DNA of 64,000 nt from contig JAFXKI010000010.1 in NCBI GenBank assembly GCA_017531845.1, positions 62,001 through 126,000 on the forward strand, in the 5' to 3' direction. The stretch comes from Opitutales bacterium (GTDB lineage: Bacteria > Verrucomicrobiota > Verrucomicrobiia > Opitutales > UBA953). The notes under the pieces are model-generated. The model was not told the origin of the DNA. It saw only the letters and a list, made by a program, of their open reading frames with translations, and searched no databases. This document shows positions 1-8,170 of the stretch, in pieces. Position 1 is the stretch's first letter, and each line of letters starts with the position of its first letter. The position numbers and the translations under genes are program-made.

Positions 1-246
1 AGGATCGTCGTTTAGGGAAACCTCGCCTTCGGCGGAAATTCCGATAACGACTTCGTCCGGCGGCAATTCGTCCGAGACGGCAGTCGAAACTTCGGCGGAG
101 CCCGGAAGCGTCGTTTTGATTTCGTATTCGACTTTTGCCGTTCCTGCCAAAACCATAAAGTAAAGGAGAATAACGAAGACGACGTCAAGCATCGGCGCGA
201 TTTGGAAGCCAAGATTTGCCGGTTCTTCCGGCGGAACTCGTTTCAT
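1..246 (-). CDS. exbD: ExbD/TolR-type transport protein, 3' end cut by window edge
   Basis: The reading frame starts at the ATG at 246 and stays open to the left edge, giving 82 codons. The N-terminus carries the ExbD signature QIAPMLDVVF, with the membrane-embedded Asp (residue 21) that in the family conducts protons, followed by one transmembrane helix (about residues 20-37) and the start of a periplasmic domain. ExbD proteins work with ExbB to energise outer-membrane or envelope processes through proton flow. This is the second ExbD in the cluster: its ATG lies only 3 bases after the stop of the preceding exbD, so the two are very probably co-translated. The family is clear; the transported substrate is not. 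Confidence 0.88.
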   Translation of the reverse strand, partial: MKRVPPEEPANLGFQIAPMLDVVFVILLYFMVLAGTAKVEYEIKTTLPGSAEVSTAVSDELPPDEVVIGISAEGEVSLNDDP

Positions 247-249
247 GGA

Positions 250-717
250 TTAGTCCTCCTTACTCATGCCTGTGAAGGCGATGTTATCCATTCCCGCATC
301 GGCGGCGAGCATCAGAACCTGGCTAATGTATTTAGCCGGAATCTGCCTGTCGGCGCGAATGAGGAAGCGAACTTCGGGGTCGATTTCTTTCGTATACGGA
401 TTGGTCGCACGAGAAATAATATTTTCCACGGCTTTATCGCGACCCTGTTCCGTAATATCAATCAGCGTATCGTCGAGTTTGACGATGGGTTGCCCCAGCG
501 TTTTATCCCAACTGACGTTGATGAGCACGGCTTTTGCTTTTGTTTTAGGATCGGGCTCTGCGCCGTTGGAGGCGACAGGCAGCGTAATGCTGGTGTCGAT
601 CTTCAACATCTGCGACGTTGAAATGCTCATAAAGAAAATGAGCAAAACGAAAAGCACGTCGAGCATCGGCGCGATCTGAAATTCCGGCTCGCCATTTCCG
701 CCACCGCTACTGGCCAT
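250..717 (-). CDS. exbD: ExbD/TolR-type biopolymer transport protein
   Basis: 155 residues, normal for ExbD. A glycine-rich cytoplasmic N-terminus is followed by QIAPMLDVLF, whose Asp20 corresponds to the conserved proton-relay Asp of ExbD, then one transmembrane helix (about 19-35) and a periplasmic domain to the end, with the typical C-terminal pattern of D-R-x-I-P and a closing strand. It lies 50 bases after exbB and 3 bases before a second, divergent exbD. Two exbD genes after one exbB is a frequent arrangement in Bacteroidota and Verrucomicrobiota. The family assignment is secure; whether it drives TonB-dependent import or another envelope task cannot be told, since no tonB gene is visible here. 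Confidence 0.92.
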   Translation of the reverse strand: MASSGGGNGEPEFQIAPMLDVLFVLLIFFMSISTSQMLKIDTSITLPVASNGAEPDPKTKAKAVLINVSWDKTLGQPIVKLDDTLIDITEQGRDKAVENIISRATNPYTKEIDPEVRFLIRADRQIPAKYISQVLMLAADAGMDNIAFTGMSKED

Positions 718-767
718 AGGTCAATCCCTTTCAGATAAAAGTTAACACGAAGCGCGGGAACGCGCTA

Positions 768-1613
768 TTAGGCTTGCGGAGCTTCTTCTGCGGGGGCCGC
801 GGCTTCTTCCGCTTCGACCCAGTTCGGCATTGCCGCGTAGATTTCTTCGTCACCGATCTGATAGCCTTCAAACTTTTCGTAAGGCATCTTACGGAACAAC
901 CCGGTAACCACTTCCTGCAAGTCATGGAGAACGGTGGTGATACGGTTGCGGAGCAGGTAGAAGAAGAAGAACGCCGGAATGGAAACCGCGAGACCGGAAG
1001 CCGTAGCCACGAGAACTTCCCCGATGTGCCCTGCGAGTTCACCGGCACCGCCGCCGCCGACGCCTTCCTTACCGAGAGCACCGAACGCGCCCTTCATCCC
1101 CGTAACCGTTCCGAGCAGACCGACCATAGGCGCGCAAACCCCGATAACGGAGAGGTAGGAAATACGGGCATCAAAGCCGGCTTTAATACGGGAGATTTCG
1201 GAGAAGATAGCTTCTTCCGTCATCGTTTTTCCGTCGGGCAAGAAGACGACGCCCATGCGAACGACGTCGGAAAGCGTGGACGGATTTGCTTTGCAAAATT
1301 CATATGCTCCGCGATAGTCGCCGCTTTGGAAAAGCGTGCGGATTTGCTCAATATGAGCCGGCGGGAACATGCGTTTGATCATCGAGCGCATATAACCGTC
1401 AACCGTCAGCCAAACAAGGGCAATGGAGCAGAACAGCAGCGGCCACATAACCCAACCGCCCTGAGCGAGCGTGTCGAGAAAGCTGTCTTCGGAAACGGCT
1501 TCGGTAGCCGCTTCGGCGGCGGGTTCAACGGCTTCCTGGGCAAACAGGAAAGTCGGGACAAGAGCTGCTCCGAGAACGAACAGCGGGAGGAGTTTGCGCA
1601 ATTTCATATTCAT
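768..1613 (-). CDS. exbB: MotA/TolQ/ExbB proton channel protein
   Basis: 281 residues. An N-terminal signal-like segment (about 1-26, ending F-A-Q) is followed by an alanine-rich linker and three further hydrophobic helices (about 52-72, 153-175 and 198-222). The last two contain the family hallmarks G-L-L-G-T-V-T-G-M and the A-T-A-S-G-L-A-V-S-I-P-A stretch, which line the ExbB/TolQ channel. An extra cleavable leader before the first helix is common in the longer ExbB proteins of Planctomycetota and Verrucomicrobiota. The gene follows two secreted TPR-type proteins (75-base gap) and precedes two exbD genes, suggesting one operon. A second in-frame ATG two codons downstream is an alternative start. 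Confidence 0.92.
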   Translation of the reverse strand: MNMKLRKLLPLFVLGAALVPTFLFAQEAVEPAAEAATEAVSEDSFLDTLAQGGWVMWPLLFCSIALVWLTVDGYMRSMIKRMFPPAHIEQIRTLFQSGDYRGAYEFCKANPSTLSDVVRMGVVFLPDGKTMTEEAIFSEISRIKAGFDARISYLSVIGVCAPMVGLLGTVTGMKGAFGALGKEGVGGGGAGELAGHIGEVLVATASGLAVSIPAFFFFYLLRNRITTVLHDLQEVVTGLFRKMPYEKFEGYQIGDEEIYAAMPNWVEAEEAAAPAEEAPQA

Positions 1614-1688
1614 AGCGATTAAAATAGAGGGGTTAAGGGGGTTAATGAATTGTCTGTATTAAAAAGAAAAATAGTGTGGAATGCGAAT

Positions 1689-2873
1689 TTATTCTGTTTC
1701 CGAATCGTCAATTTCGATTTCTTCGTCTTCGACGATAAGGTCTTCGCTCCCGTCGCTGACTCCGGCAGAAGTGGCATCGCTTCCTTCAGAGGAGATAGAA
1801 GCGGAGATCATTGCGCGTTTCTGATCCTCTTCAAGCGAATTTCGCGATGCGAGTGCCGCCTGTTTGTCTTTCGGTAAAAGAGCAAGAGCTTCTTTTGCTT
1901 CCGGAGTCATGGAGTATTCGGTAACGACTTCCATGACGTAGGATTCGGCGAGGGCCGGAAGATTCTGTGCCTTGCGATCCGGGCTGTCCAACTTCAGGAA
2001 GCAACGGGCAACGCCGAGTTTCGACGCGGGAACGTATTCGGTTTGATTCCCGTAGAAGACGGGAATGCGCAGGAAGGTGTAGAGAGCGTCTTCATACTTT
2101 CCGAGATTGAATTCCGCCTGCCCTTTCAGCATCGTCAGCTGAGCAAGCGTCGCCTGATCATCGGTGGCTTTCATCATTTCGCCTGCGTCACGAAGAACGC
2201 GTTGGAAGTCGCCCTTACGCAATTGCTGGCGGAGACGAACGAGCTTGATGCGTTCCGGCAAGCCTTCAATTTTTTCCCACCCCGGAGTATCTTGAAGCTC
2301 GCGGATAAACGAATCCATGATGGCATCATTTTCCTGAAGGTCGAGAGCGTCGAGCTTGATGACGGCGGCTTCGAGCCAAAGCGAGCCCGGAACGGCCTTT
2401 AAGTCTTTGAAAAATGCCAGGAAGCGTTCCGCCGTTGCAAGTGCCGCAGCAGGGTTCCCTTGTACCAAATCATTGCGGGCGTCTTTCAGTTGCGTTTCGT
2501 TTTCCCAAATAATTCCGACAACATTTTTCAGCGGCACTTCGTCGGTAAAGCGCATTCCGGTCTGCAAGTCCACGTTTTCCTTAACGACCATTACGCCGCG
2601 CGGAGAATCCTTTAAATTTGCAAACGTCAAACGCGCCTTCGGTTTCTTCGCACCCGGCGGCAAGAGTTTCTCGGGATAGTTGATCTCCCAAGTTTGGCGC
2701 ACCGGTTTTTCGAAACCGAATTTAATGACTACGCGTTTTTTCTTTTTCGTATCCGTAGCCTTAATCACGTCGCTCACGCTATTTCCGGCGGGAGCGGCTT
2801 GTGCGAACGCGCCTGTCGCGGGAACGGAAATAAGGGCAACAAGTGCTAGAAACTGTAAAAATTTCTTTTTCAT
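1689..2873 (-). CDS. Secreted TPR-like protein of the ExbBD operon
   Basis: 394 residues with a clear signal peptide (about 1-25, cleavage after F-A). The N-terminal third is a basic, beta-rich region of no recognised family; the middle (about 130-320) is helical, with TPR-like spacing such as L-G-K-Y-E-D-A-L near residue 245; the C-terminus is a strongly acidic tail rich in Asp, Glu and Ser. It sits 22 bases after the giant TPR gene and 75 bases before exbB on the same strand, so a role in the same periplasmic or outer-membrane complex is likely. No enzyme motif is visible. The gene is real; the function is unknown. Confidence 0.8.
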   Translation of the reverse strand: MKKKFLQFLALVALISVPATGAFAQAAPAGNSVSDVIKATDTKKKKRVVIKFGFEKPVRQTWEINYPEKLLPPGAKKPKARLTFANLKDSPRGVMVVKENVDLQTGMRFTDEVPLKNVVGIIWENETQLKDARNDLVQGNPAAALATAERFLAFFKDLKAVPGSLWLEAAVIKLDALDLQENDAIMDSFIRELQDTPGWEKIEGLPERIKLVRLRQQLRKGDFQRVLRDAGEMMKATDDQATLAQLTMLKGQAEFNLGKYEDALYTFLRIPVFYGNQTEYVPASKLGVARCFLKLDSPDRKAQNLPALAESYVMEVVTEYSMTPEAKEALALLPKDKQAALASRNSLEEDQKRAMISASISSEGSDATSAGVSDGSEDLIVEDEEIEIDDSETE

Positions 2874-2895
2874 AATCGTGAAAAACAGAGGTTGT

Positions 2896-5800
2896 TTACA
2901 TCGTTTGGAGGAACTCGGCTGCCTTTTTGCCTTCCGGCGTATTTTTGTAGCGGCTGGATTCTTCCGTCATCTGGAGGAAAATCAGTTTTGCGGCTTCGGC
3001 ATCGGAAGGATTCACGCCGTCGCTCGGACGCCCAAGCTTATCTTTGAACACGATTCCGGAACGAAGCATGGCTTTCGCAGCAAATTCCGGATATTTTTTC
3101 CATGTCAGATAACAGATCCGGTAATCGCCGATTGCGGATTTATAAAGATCTTCCCGCTTGGTACGGTCTTTTTCCTTTTCCGCCTTCATTTCTTTAATCT
3201 GACCTAAGTAATAGAGCGATGCCGCCGTCGGGCGTCCGCGCCATTCCTTGATGCTCTTGATGTAATTTAACTCAGCTGTCGCATTTTCAAAACGGTCTGC
3301 GATGTTGAGAGAGGAAGCGTCGGCATCCGACATCAAAATGAGTGCCTGTGCACGACCGAGGCGGAGATCCGGTTCCAACATATAGGCAACATTTCCTTCG
3401 ATTGCCTCGTTGAAAATCTCATACGCTTTTTTGTATTCCTTGCGATCGAGGAGGATTCTTCCTTCACCTTCGAAAGAAAACTCTGCGGACTCGGAGCCTT
3501 TGTAGAAATCCAAAACATACTTGAAGAATTCTTCCGCCTTCGCAACGTCCCCGCGATCAAGCAGGTAGGAACCGACCTTGGAAAGAATCATCGGGCTGAG
3601 TTCGTCCGGTTTGTGTTGTGCCGCGAGGCTCCGGTAAAGATCGTCGCGCTTGGAGGCGAGGCGGTTGCTTTCCGGCGGATTCCGGCGGGCGTTAAGGAAT
3701 GCGAGGTTGTCGTAAATAACCGATTCCGCATAGAGTCCGCGGGCGCGGGCGACCAAGGATGCCTGCGAATCCCCGGTGAGGTTCAGCAAGGTCTTCATAT
3801 CCGCCACAGCCTTTTCCACCGTATATTCATTCGGATCGCGAGGCGGAAGCACCTGCCCTTCTTTCGGAGCAGGATGTTTTTTCACCTTATCCGCGAAGCG
3901 GGACGCGAGGTCGTCAATCAACGTTTCCACACCATCCTGGCGCGGGTCGTTGATATTTTTCAAAATCGCATCCGCCATGATCTTACGGGTTTCGTCCTGT
4001 GCCTTGGCGATATGCGCAAGTTTTTCCGCCTGTTGCATACCTTGAGCTTCGGAACGCGCTTTACGCACCGTGTAATCAACTTTCTTGAAAAGATAGTTCA
4101 ATGCCTCCGGCGAGGACGGATCCCAGTTGTAAAGCGTATCGTAAAGATCGAGCAAACGCGCGTAGCCGCCTTCGATCTGAGGAAGTTGCTTATCAAGCTC
4201 GTTCAGAGAGAAATACAAAGCGTCCGGATTGTAGCGGGCCGTTTTTGCGGCGAGGATGTAAGCGTCCATACTCGCATCCATGTATTTTTGCTTCTTGCGC
4301 AAATCGCTCTGTGTGAACTTCGCGATCTTCTTGTTCCCGAGCCCTTGGCGAATATCCGAACCTTTCACGGCTTCGGCAAGACTCTTGTTCGCATCCCCGA
4401 GCAACGTATAAACTTCCGGAAGCTGATAGGCGACGGAATCCGCAATATTAACGGAAACGTCTTCCCGCACTTTCGGAACAGCCAAGGAATTGAGAACGGT
4501 TTTATCGTCTACGTCGAAATAATCCTTAATCCAGTTCGTGCAACGGCTGACGACGTCCTGCGTTTGCGGCGGACGAATCCCGTTTTGAACCACGGCAAGG
4601 CGGTAACGCGCGTCGGGAATAAACTGCCCTTCCGGATATTTGTCGACATACACTTCAAACGCCGCCTTCGTTTCCGGCAACATCGTCGAGTAGAAGAACA
4701 GAAGCGCACGGCGATAAAGCATTTCTTCCACGACCGGAGAGAAGTCCATATTTGACTGATACTTTTCCAAGAATGTATCAATCAGCGAGAGCGTTTTTTG
4801 GGACTCCTGAGAAAGTTTCGGCTTGTAACCGGGCTTCCCCATTCCCTTGATGTATTCTTTTTCCTCGTCGTTAAGAATTCCCCACGGGCAACGGGAGAAG
4901 TTTGCGGCAATGATGAACCAATCAATTTGGCAATTAACGTCGAGCGGAAGCTTTTCAACGTTTTGCTTCACCCATTGGAGCTGCTCAATAGCGTCCTTGT
5001 AATCTCCTTTATCATAAGAAATTTGCCCGAGCAAAAGAGCTACGCGACCGAGTTCGTCGCCCTTTTCTTTTGTATTTTTGTAAGCTTCGATGAATTTTTT
5101 ACATTCTGCCTGAGCTTCGTCATCGCGCCCCATTGCACGCAAAGTAAGAATGTAATAATACGTTGCCGTGCTAAGCAGCTCGAAATCCTTATGGTTTTGG
5201 AGAATGTCGCCAAACGCGACATAGGCTTCCCAAAAACGATCCAGAGAAATCAAGCCTGCTCCAATACGGAAAGAAATGAGGGCATCAAAATCTTTATTCG
5301 CATCAAATGCAGTTTTGTATTCTTCGAGTTCGGCAAGTTCTCCTTCCGCCTTGTCAATGCGCTCCTGAGCTTTCTCGTCCGGAGTTTCGCCGCCGGCCTT
5401 TTTTGCCTGCGCAACTGCAGCTTTCGCAGATTCAAGTGCCGGACCGAAGCATTTAACCAAAGCGGATTTACGCATCACGCCCTGATAAATCTGAAGTGCC
5501 TGGCGGAAAAGCTCTTTCCGACGGGCAAATTCCGCATCGTCTGCTGCCTCGGGATCGATTTCCTGCGCTTGGCTAAAATAATCGTCCCCGACCTCCAAAT
5601 TCTGCATATTGGAGCGAATCAGGCTGGCGGGATCGAGTTCGCCGCCTTTCCCGGAAATATAAGCATCGACTTTTTCCTTCAACGCATTTGCTTCACCGAC
5701 GCGCCCAAGCTTGCGATAAATATTGATCAGCTTTTGGCGAGCTTCAATCATTTCCGAAGAATTGATGTTGTTGTTCGTTACGCTGTAAAGCGCCTGTGCA

Positions 5801-6405
5801 CTCGTCGCCAATGCCAGTTTTTCCCAAGATGCCACACCTTCCGGCGGTTTCGTTCCCGCCTTATCTTTCGCCGCGCCTTCGCGTTGAAGAAGGTCTACGC
5901 GCGCCAGCATCGCCTTAATCGCAAGCCCCGGATTGGGATTGCGCTCAAGCCATTTCAAAATCACGTCCACCATTACGCGCGCGTCTTCCCAGCGCTCCTG
6001 CTGAACATAGCAATTGACAAGCGCAAGGCGAACATCCGTCAACTGCGCATCTTTCGGGTATTTCTCAACAAATGCCTTTAGCTCCGCTTCCGCTTCCGCC
6101 CACTTTTTTTGAGCAATAAGACAGGCGGCTATCTGATAATCAAGTGCCGAAACCATCTCGTTGGTTTCAAGCCATTCCTTGTATTTTCCGTTTTTGAGAG
6201 CTTTAAACGCCGCAATTGCTTCCGGATATTTCTTTTCATTGGCAAGCTTGTAGGCATTTTCCGCTTCAATTTCGAGCGGAGATTTCTTTTGTTGAGCCGG
6301 TGCCGCCTGAGCGAATACGGACGGAGCCGCCACCGGCGTAAGAGCGATAAACACAGCTGCAAGTGCTGCCGTTGCCAATGCGTACGAACGGGATTTTTTA
6401 AGCAT
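2896..6405 (-). CDS. Very large secreted TPR repeat protein
   Basis: 1169 residues, beginning with a signal peptide (about 1-32, ending V-F-A-Q). The rest is almost entirely helical repeat. TPR-type units are recognisable throughout, for instance A-E-A-E-L-K-A-F-V-E-K-Y-P near residue 100, G-D-Y-K-D-A-I-E-Q-L near 475 and E-Y-K-K-A-Y-E-I-F-N-E-A near 1000. Proteins of this shape act as periplasmic scaffolds. It is the first gene of a block followed by a second secreted TPR-like protein, exbB and two exbD genes, so it probably binds the energised complex or its outer-membrane partner. It contains almost no copies of the CGGGAACG word over about 3 kb, unlike most of the window. No catalytic domain is seen. 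Confidence 0.85.
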   Translation of the reverse strand: MLKKSRSYALATAALAAVFIALTPVAAPSVFAQAAPAQQKKSPLEIEAENAYKLANEKKYPEAIAAFKALKNGKYKEWLETNEMVSALDYQIAACLIAQKKWAEAEAELKAFVEKYPKDAQLTDVRLALVNCYVQQERWEDARVMVDVILKWLERNPNPGLAIKAMLARVDLLQREGAAKDKAGTKPPEGVASWEKLALATSAQALYSVTNNNINSSEMIEARQKLINIYRKLGRVGEANALKEKVDAYISGKGGELDPASLIRSNMQNLEVGDDYFSQAQEIDPEAADDAEFARRKELFRQALQIYQGVMRKSALVKCFGPALESAKAAVAQAKKAGGETPDEKAQERIDKAEGELAELEEYKTAFDANKDFDALISFRIGAGLISLDRFWEAYVAFGDILQNHKDFELLSTATYYYILTLRAMGRDDEAQAECKKFIEAYKNTKEKGDELGRVALLLGQISYDKGDYKDAIEQLQWVKQNVEKLPLDVNCQIDWFIIAANFSRCPWGILNDEEKEYIKGMGKPGYKPKLSQESQKTLSLIDTFLEKYQSNMDFSPVVEEMLYRRALLFFYSTMLPETKAAFEVYVDKYPEGQFIPDARYRLAVVQNGIRPPQTQDVVSRCTNWIKDYFDVDDKTVLNSLAVPKVREDVSVNIADSVAYQLPEVYTLLGDANKSLAEAVKGSDIRQGLGNKKIAKFTQSDLRKKQKYMDASMDAYILAAKTARYNPDALYFSLNELDKQLPQIEGGYARLLDLYDTLYNWDPSSPEALNYLFKKVDYTVRKARSEAQGMQQAEKLAHIAKAQDETRKIMADAILKNINDPRQDGVETLIDDLASRFADKVKKHPAPKEGQVLPPRDPNEYTVEKAVADMKTLLNLTGDSQASLVARARGLYAESVIYDNLAFLNARRNPPESNRLASKRDDLYRSLAAQHKPDELSPMILSKVGSYLLDRGDVAKAEEFFKYVLDFYKGSESAEFSFEGEGRILLDRKEYKKAYEIFNEAIEGNVAYMLEPDLRLGRAQALILMSDADASSLNIADRFENATAELNYIKSIKEWRGRPTAASLYYLGQIKEMKAEKEKDRTKREDLYKSAIGDYRICYLTWKKYPEFAAKAMLRSGIVFKDKLGRPSDGVNPSDAEAAKLIFLQMTEESSRYKNTPEGKKAAEFLQTM

Positions 6406-6512
6406 TTTGGAAATCGTTGGGGGAAATTAATGAGGCGACAGAAACGAGTTTTTCTGCTGATTGACGCAAATGAAACAATAAAATTGCCCTCTGGACAATT
6501 CTATTTTTGAAA

Positions 6513-6549
6513 AAAAAAATTAGAGAAGCATTTCGCCCCTCTAATTTTT
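6513..6549 (-). terminator. Terminator of the nuoJKLMN operon
   Basis: An inverted repeat of AAAAATTAGAG with CTCTAATTTTT around a 13-base loop lies about 60 bases downstream of the nuoN stop on the minus strand and ends in a T-run on that strand. It does not contain the iterated CGGGAACG word, unlike several other terminators in the window. Confidence 0.75.
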
Positions 6550-6612
6550 ACTAAATTCGCTTTAAAGAACCTCTATAGATAGGCTTCTCAAAAGAAATGA
6601 GAACAGAAGTCG

Positions 6613-8142
6613 TTAAGAAATGACTCCCCAATATGCCAGAGAAGCCAAAATCATCAGCGCGGAAAAGCCGATCAGCACTATGCGCGCACACGTTCCCGTC
6701 GGCAAATACGTTTTCTCCTTGCCGGATTCGTCAGCGGAAAACGCTGCTCGGACCCAGCCGAAATAGTAGTAGATACTAATCACCACACATGCCAGCATCA
6801 CGGCAATCGAGCCATAGAATCCGGCTTGGAAGAGCACAAACAAAATGCCGAGCTTCGCAATAAACCCGACCGCCGGCGGAATCCCCGCGAGCGAAGCAAG
6901 CCCGAAAGCCAGCGTTCCCGCCAAGAGCGGATTATTCTTCGACAAGCCTTCGTAATCGTCGAGACTTTGCAAAGCATCATCCGACTGCGGCATGCGCGTC
7001 ATCACCGAGAAAATCGGATACACAGTCAAAATGTAAACAAGCAAATACGCGACAACGAGCACGAGCATTAGAACAATCCAATGCGGATCGGACACGTCTC
7101 GCGCGACAGCGATCGCGCCCAACAAGCCGAGCATCAGGTAACCGGCGTGCGAAACCCCGGAAAGCCCCAGCAAGCGCTTCACATTGCGTTGCCCGAGAGC
7201 CGTTACATTCGCGTAAACGACGGAAATCAGCGTGCACACCAAAAGCACAGGCAAAATCGTGTCCCAAATTCCGCCGAAAACCGACAGTAAAATCGCCATC
7301 AGGAAAAAGCCCGTCGCCTTCGATACGGTTGACAGGAAAAACGTAACGTGTGTCGGTGCCCCCTGATAAACATCCGGAATCCAAAATTGCATCGGGAACA
7401 CCCCAAGCTTAAACATCACACCGGCAAGCACCAAACCGGCGCCGACAATACCGATCAAATTATCCGGATTTTGCAAAAGAAAAGATGCTACCGTGCCGTA
7501 GCCGAGCGGATCGGCAAGAGTCGTAGCCGCCGTTCCCGCCATCGCCGCTCCGCCGTAGAGCAAAACAATCCCGAAAAGCATCAAGCCGCCGGAAACGCCG
7601 CCGGCAATCAGATATTTCACGCCGGCTTCAAGCGAATACGGACTGTTACGATTTGAGCCGACAAGCGCATAAAGCGAAACCGTCAGCGTTTCGAGCAAAA
7701 CGAAAAACGCGACGAAATTTGTCGTCTTCAGCAAGAGCGAAGCCGCCGCCGTCGCAATCAAAATCAAGTGCGTCGTCGCCGGAGCCGAAATTTCGGAATT
7801 GCTCTCGCGGGAACGCACAATTCCGGAAAGATTAATCGCCAAAAATGCGCACGCAACAAACAGCGGCGTCGAAATCTGCCCGAAAAGCGAATAGCCGAAA
7901 ATCGTCTTCGGTTCCGCACCCCACGACTGCGGGAACGCCCCGCCGACGAGACAAATCACCAGCGCGATCAACGCGGCATTGATAAATCCGCGCGCCGCAC
8001 GCTTCGCCCCGCAACATTTGCACGCCACGTCAAAAACCAGCGCAAGAAGTGCCAACACGCCAAGCACGATTTCCGGCAAGCTCATGTAGAGCGTATCCAT
8101 GCCGGGCTGCCAAGCTTTATAAAATTCAATTACGGAATTCAT
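6613..8142 (-). CDS. nuoN: NADH-quinone oxidoreductase subunit N
   Basis: 509 residues from the ATG at 8142, chosen because a GGAGA Shine-Dalgarno lies just upstream and because an upstream in-frame start would add a poorly hydrophobic tail. NuoN is one of the three antiporter-like proton-pumping subunits of complex I. About 14 hydrophobic helices are visible, and the conserved core G-A-P-T-H-V-T-F-F-L-S-T-V-S-K (about residue 250) carries the pumping lysine region of the Proton_antipo_M family. It is the last gene of nuoJKLMN, 28 bases after nuoM, and is followed by a terminator hairpin. Length and order are standard. Confidence 0.93.
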   Translation of the reverse strand: MNSVIEFYKAWQPGMDTLYMSLPEIVLGVLALLALVFDVACKCCGAKRAARGFINAALIALVICLVGGAFPQSWGAEPKTIFGYSLFGQISTPLFVACAFLAINLSGIVRSRESNSEISAPATTHLILIATAAASLLLKTTNFVAFFVLLETLTVSLYALVGSNRNSPYSLEAGVKYLIAGGVSGGLMLFGIVLLYGGAAMAGTAATTLADPLGYGTVASFLLQNPDNLIGIVGAGLVLAGVMFKLGVFPMQFWIPDVYQGAPTHVTFFLSTVSKATGFFLMAILLSVFGGIWDTILPVLLVCTLISVVYANVTALGQRNVKRLLGLSGVSHAGYLMLGLLGAIAVARDVSDPHWIVLMLVLVVAYLLVYILTVYPIFSVMTRMPQSDDALQSLDDYEGLSKNNPLLAGTLAFGLASLAGIPPAVGFIAKLGILFVLFQAGFYGSIAVMLACVVISIYYYFGWVRAAFSADESGKEKTYLPTGTCARIVLIGFSALMILASLAYWGVIS

Positions 8143-8170
8143 TAAAAAAATCTCCAGAAAAAAATTCTCG

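Noticed and set aside
3613-6081. Long plus-strand open frames (380 and 427 codons) opposite the giant TPR gene
   Set aside because: They mirror the codon pattern of the minus-strand TPR gene, have no ribosome-binding site and give basic, Phe/Arg-rich translations with no family resemblance. The minus-strand protein has a signal peptide and TPR units.
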